Part shown: positions 60,805 through 64,000 of the stretch, piece by piece
Layout: each line of letters begins with the position of its first letter
Numbering within the stretch: the stretch's first letter is position 1
Assembly: GCA_008000375.1 (NCBI GenBank)
Contig: SMOI01000109.1
Coordinates: forward strand, 1 to 64,000
DNA: 64,000 bases
Reading direction: 5' to 3'
Origin: Poteriospumella lacustris
Lineage: Eukaryota > Sar > Chrysophyceae > Chromulinales > Dinobryaceae
Translations under genes and position numbers: made by a program
Notes under the pieces: generated by a model
Database searches by the model: none
Told to the model about the DNA's origin: nothing
The model's input: the letters and a program-made list of their open reading frames with translations, nothing else

Positions 60805-63375
60805 ATGATGGATAATTTCGACGTAGACGATGTAGTTGACATCGTCGCTTCGGATGAGAAACTCTTTCGATATGTCATGAAATTGGTGAAAAGTCGCCTC
60901 TCAAAAGGAGCGAGAGCGGACAAAGACTGGTGCGTGAAAGTGATCGACATGACCATTGAAGCAGCTTTGCAAGAAGTGCGTGTGACAGATATTGTAAAGA
61001 ACATGATACGACAACAACAACAGCAAGCCGAGGAGGCCCGTCAACTCATGCAGGAAGAATCGGACGACGATGACATTCTCTTGCCGCAACCTTCGTCCGA
61101 CAGTAGTGAAGACGGTCGTGGCGCCATTGCTCCTTTCGAACCTGAATTCGAACAACCACAACAGAGCAATCCACCACGGCTATCACCACATCGATCAGAT
61201 AATCGACCTCCTGCTTCGGAGTCCTCTGATCTACAAGACAGCAGTCACCTCAGTGAAAGCAATCTCAACGACAGTGAATTGCGACCGCAGTTTTCAGACA
61301 ACGAACCATCTTCCGTGAGTACTACCTCACCCAAACGCGTGTTACGAAACATGAACAAGTATAAAAGCTTGCCAAGCAGCGATCATCCTGCGCCTTCGGA
61401 GGAAATTGAACCGTTCGCGACGTTGGAAATCGAGACGCACAACCTTCCGGGGCAACACTTCGCTGATTTCCATGGCCAATCCGATCTCCTGGATACGAAT
61501 GCCTCGGTGGGTTCTTGTGCAGAATCTGACGCGTCTACCGTTCAAGTCATGGCGCCGGCAGCGTTTTCTCCGGTACACGACGGAGACCACGACTGGGAAG
61601 ACGACGGAGACGTCGTCGGCCGACGACGCGAGGACGCACGTAAAAGTTTGGAATATCACAGTGACAACAGCAGCCTTGAAGACGACAACGATCCAGAAGA
61701 TCCAGAAGATCCAGATGATCAAGCGAACAATGATGCGGATGACGATGGGCTCGATGTGTTGGAGAAACGGTTCGTGGCGTCAGGAAATGGCTTCGGTCAG
61801 ACGCTCCACCGACAACGGTATTCGGAGGATGAGTCCAACACCGCCAGCAGTATGATGGGCGAAGAAGAACCACCGATCACCAGTGGTATACAGAGTCAAC
61901 GGGAAAGCCATGAGTTCTTGGTCTCGCCCACGGTAGCCACCCACGGCGGCGTCGAAGACGGCGACGAGGTGTTGATGACGGATTCCAACCGACAAAGCCA
62001 AGACTTCGCCACCGACCGAACCAACTCCTCGTCCCCTCGTCCGTTGGACTCGTCGTCTTCCTCATCGTCTGAAGAGCAACGATCTCAACGATCAATGCCC
62101 GATGATGGTGATGGTGATGATGATGAGCAATATCGTCGCCCTCGATACGATGAGGATGATGACGACGACGACAACGGTGTGCTAGGAAACATCGACGAAG
62201 ATCTGGCGCAATGGGAAGCGAAGTTGATGACGACGCTGAAGGAGGAACGCGAAGAACTGCAGCAGCAGCCAGCGGCTTCTGCTGCTCCCGCTGCTCCTGC
62301 TGCTGCTGGAGTTTTCTCGATGACCACCTCGTTGCCCACCATTTCCATCGATGTCTCTCGTCCGCTAGGTCCAACGTCGTCGAACAGTGCTCCGCATAGT
62401 CCTCGCAGTGCCAACAGTTCGACGATGGGGAGTCCATCGACAGCGTCGCCGAACCGTCTCAAAACCTGTGTCCCCAACCGCAATATCCTGCCCCATCAAG
62501 CGTCACCCAGTAGTCCCGGCGTGTATCTCTCCCCCAGTCGACTTCCCACCGCGGGCAGTAGCAGCAGTAGCAGCAGCGGCGGCAGTAGCCCTCATTCGAG
62601 TCCGTCTCATCGACAGAGACACGAGTCGCCGCATCGCAGTCCACAAGAGACTGAGACGACGCCACACAGTGAGCCATCGGAGGACTACTCGATGGACGAT
62701 TTCCACGCGGATCAAAGCCTGTTGTCGGCCAACGCGAGTCCTCATAAGAAGCCATTGACGAACGATGCCCACGCGAAGGACGCCGAGGAGGAGGTGGACG
62801 AAGTCTACGACGACGACTACGACTACGACGAAGACGCCGCGGCCGATCGCACCGCAGCGCTTTCCACGAGCACAGCAGCAGCAACAACAGCGGTAGCCGC
62901 AGCTGAGAACCCCTTTGGCTTCGCTCATACCGCGTCTTCGTCGTCGTCGAGTGGCCCCCGCGGAGGAGGCAACGGTCGTTCTACGCGACGGGTGATGTTC
63001 CACAACCAACTGATCTCCGATGTCTTTTATCGGGACCGGACCGAACCGTCCGAGAAACGCCTACTGTTTTACGCCCATGAAGATGAAGCGCGCTTTGGCG
63101 AAGATCAATTCCGAGAGATGTCGGAAGCCGAGAAACTCGGCTTGTCCTGGGCGGAGTGGGTGGAGAAGTACCACCACGACCACGACGATGGCCTACGACA
63201 CTACCGTCCAGCCGGCTACCATACCAGCCACAGTCAGAGCCACAGCCATAGTCAGAGCCATAGCCATAGCAGCAACACGCGTATGGATTTGTACACGAGC
63301 GGTGACGACGAGTTCGAATTGGCCGAAGAAGACAGCGACGGTGGCCTGTACGATTTCGACGACGACAACTTCTAA
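60805..63375 (+). CDS. Large acidic, mostly disordered protein with RVxF-like motif
   Basis: Intronless, 856 residues from the first ATG of a tandem pair (MMDNFDVDD). Residues ~1-75 look folded and helical (EKLFRYVMKLVKSRLSKGAR, then VKVIDMTIEAALQEVRVTDI). From ~80 to ~720 the chain is Asp/Glu/Ser/Pro-rich and disordered, with polyAsp, polySer and Ala runs. Near 728 is STRRVMFHNQLISDVFYRDR, which contains RVMF, a match to the RVxF docking motif for protein phosphatase 1. The block RLLFYAHEDEARFGEDQFRE and SEAEKLGLSWAEWVEKY follows, then a His/Ser-rich run and an acidic end. Possibly a PP1-interacting regulator; this rests on one short motif. Confidence 0.7.
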   Translation: MMDNFDVDDVVDIVASDEKLFRYVMKLVKSRLSKGARADKDWCVKVIDMTIEAALQEVRVTDIVKNMIRQQQQQAEEARQLMQEESDDDDILLPQPSSDSSEDGRGAIAPFEPEFEQPQQSNPPRLSPHRSDNRPPASESSDLQDSSHLSESNLNDSELRPQFSDNEPSSVSTTSPKRVLRNMNKYKSLPSSDHPAPSEEIEPFATLEIETHNLPGQHFADFHGQSDLLDTNASVGSCAESDASTVQVMAPAAFSPVHDGDHDWEDDGDVVGRRREDARKSLEYHSDNSSLEDDNDPEDPEDPDDQANNDADDDGLDVLEKRFVASGNGFGQTLHRQRYSEDESNTASSMMGEEEPPITSGIQSQRESHEFLVSPTVATHGGVEDGDEVLMTDSNRQSQDFATDRTNSSSPRPLDSSSSSSSEEQRSQRSMPDDGDGDDDEQYRRPRYDEDDDDDDNGVLGNIDEDLAQWEAKLMTTLKEEREELQQQPAASAAPAAPAAAGVFSMTTSLPTISIDVSRPLGPTSSNSAPHSPRSANSSTMGSPSTASPNRLKTCVPNRNILPHQASPSSPGVYLSPSRLPTAGSSSSSSSGGSSPHSSPSHRQRHESPHRSPQETETTPHSEPSEDYSMDDFHADQSLLSANASPHKKPLTNDAHAKDAEEEVDEVYDDDYDYDEDAAADRTAALSTSTAAATTAVAAAENPFGFAHTASSSSSSGPRGGGNGRSTRRVMFHNQLISDVFYRDRTEPSEKRLLFYAHEDEARFGEDQFREMSEAEKLGLSWAEWVEKYHHDHDDGLRHYRPAGYHTSHSQSHSHSQSHSHSSNTRMDLYTSGDDEFELAEEDSDGGLYDFDDDNF

Positions 63376-64000
63376 TAGGAAAGGGGTTTCGCCCCGTGTC
63401 TTCTGCACCTCCTCGTCCTTTTCCTCCTCGTCCTCCGTGTCCTCCTCCGCGTCCTCCCTCTCTTCTGCTTCGATTCGACGGTGCTGCGGAGGCGGATGTG
63501 CAATCCGTCTCATCAGTACACTGCAGCGGGGTGTGTGTGGGGGGTGGGCAGGGTCACTGTCAACTGTTTTTTTGTCGCGTGTTTCGGTTTCACCTTCGAT
63601 GTTGTTCGCTGTGTGTCGCCACTCTTCGTCTCTGTCTCTGTTCTGCCTTTGCTCTGCCCTCCGCAAGTGTGAGGGGTGTTCTTCACGTCGTATGGCGGAA
63701 AAGGCTGCCTGTGTCTGTGTCTGTGTCGGTGTCGGTGTCTGAGGTATGATTGATCGACGTGTATCGATGTGGCTGTTGTGTGCGGTGTTGGAGGACGACG
63801 GAACCATCCCCAACGACCCCGCCCCGCCCCAACGAGCCACTGTCTTTGTAAGCGTAAAGTAGTTCGTTTTCACGTGAAGGCAACCACCAGAGACCCAACG
63901 AGACTGTCTGCTCACCGACGAGTGGGGGATAATAGAATTTTCAACAGCACAACAACACGCGAACGACCGCCACCGCAGGCAGTTCCTCGAAGTGAATGGG
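63376..64000. other. 3' flank and intergenic region to window end
   Basis: 625 bp after the acidic protein. Polypyrimidine-rich at first, then G/T-rich with GTGTCT/GTGTCGGT repeats at about 63708-63742. No supported gene; long open minus-strand frames here come from low-complexity sequence. Confidence 0.35.

Noticed and set aside
63193-63915. 240-codon minus-strand frame at the right edge
   Set aside because: Composed of low-complexity Thr/Gln/Glu/Asp sequence antisense to the acidic protein and its pyrimidine-rich flank.
1-64000. tRNA and rRNA genes
   Set aside because: No B-box-like promoter plus cloverleaf and no rRNA core sequences noticed by eye; a tRNA or Rfam scan would settle it.

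Overview
This window is nuclear DNA from a eukaryote. Genes carry short GT-AG introns (about 36 to 120 bp), are tightly packed on both strands and often sit in divergent or convergent pairs. Conserved eukaryotic genes recognised include ARP6 (SWR1-type chromatin remodelling), BUD31/G10 (splicing), GINS subunit PSF3 (replication), eEF1B guanine exchange factor (translation) and CFAP210 (axoneme). The axonemal gene implies a flagellated life stage. A giant surface protein built of QP[S/T]x tetrapeptides, a Crinkler-like NTPase-nuclease and a VHL-like secreted protein together suggest a stramenopile. That placement is inference; no rRNA or organelle marker is present.

Layout. 1-5,000: secreted VHL-like protein (partial, minus), Yippee/Mis18-like zinc protein (plus), ARP6 (minus, five exons), small nuclear-type protein (plus), candidate axonemal protein (minus). 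5,400-12,900: BUD31 and a duplicated fragment of its tail, an auxilin/tensin-type PTEN-C2 protein, a B-box/IQ/WW protein, PSF3. 13,100-24,200: CFAP210, a GT61-type glycosyltransferase, a coiled-coil protein, a hypothetical protein and a Golgi-type sulfotransferase. 24,700-37,800: a P5B ATPase with a very large low-complexity insertion, a YANK-like kinase with a large insertion, and an RCC1-BTB protein. 38,900-49,400: the 2,357-residue repeat membrane protein and the Crinkler-like NTPase-nuclease. 50,100-58,600: eEF1B, an AGC kinase fused to a PYM/eIF2A-like helical tail, and a C2 plus class-3 lipase with a mitochondrial-type leader. 59,000-64,000: two identical small genes in a tail-to-tail inverted repeat, then a large acidic disordered protein.

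There is no operon logic. Functional themes are chromatin, splicing and replication housekeeping; flagellar components; secretory-pathway glycan and sulfate modification; and signalling kinases. The most unusual items are the Crinkler-like NTPase-nuclease, the kinase-PYM-like fusion, the inverted gene duplication, the giant tetrapeptide-repeat protein with nested higher-order repeats, and a roughly 300-bp intergenic sequence present twice. Exon boundaries were derived by hand from GT/AG sites plus reading frame and family homology. No transcripts were available.
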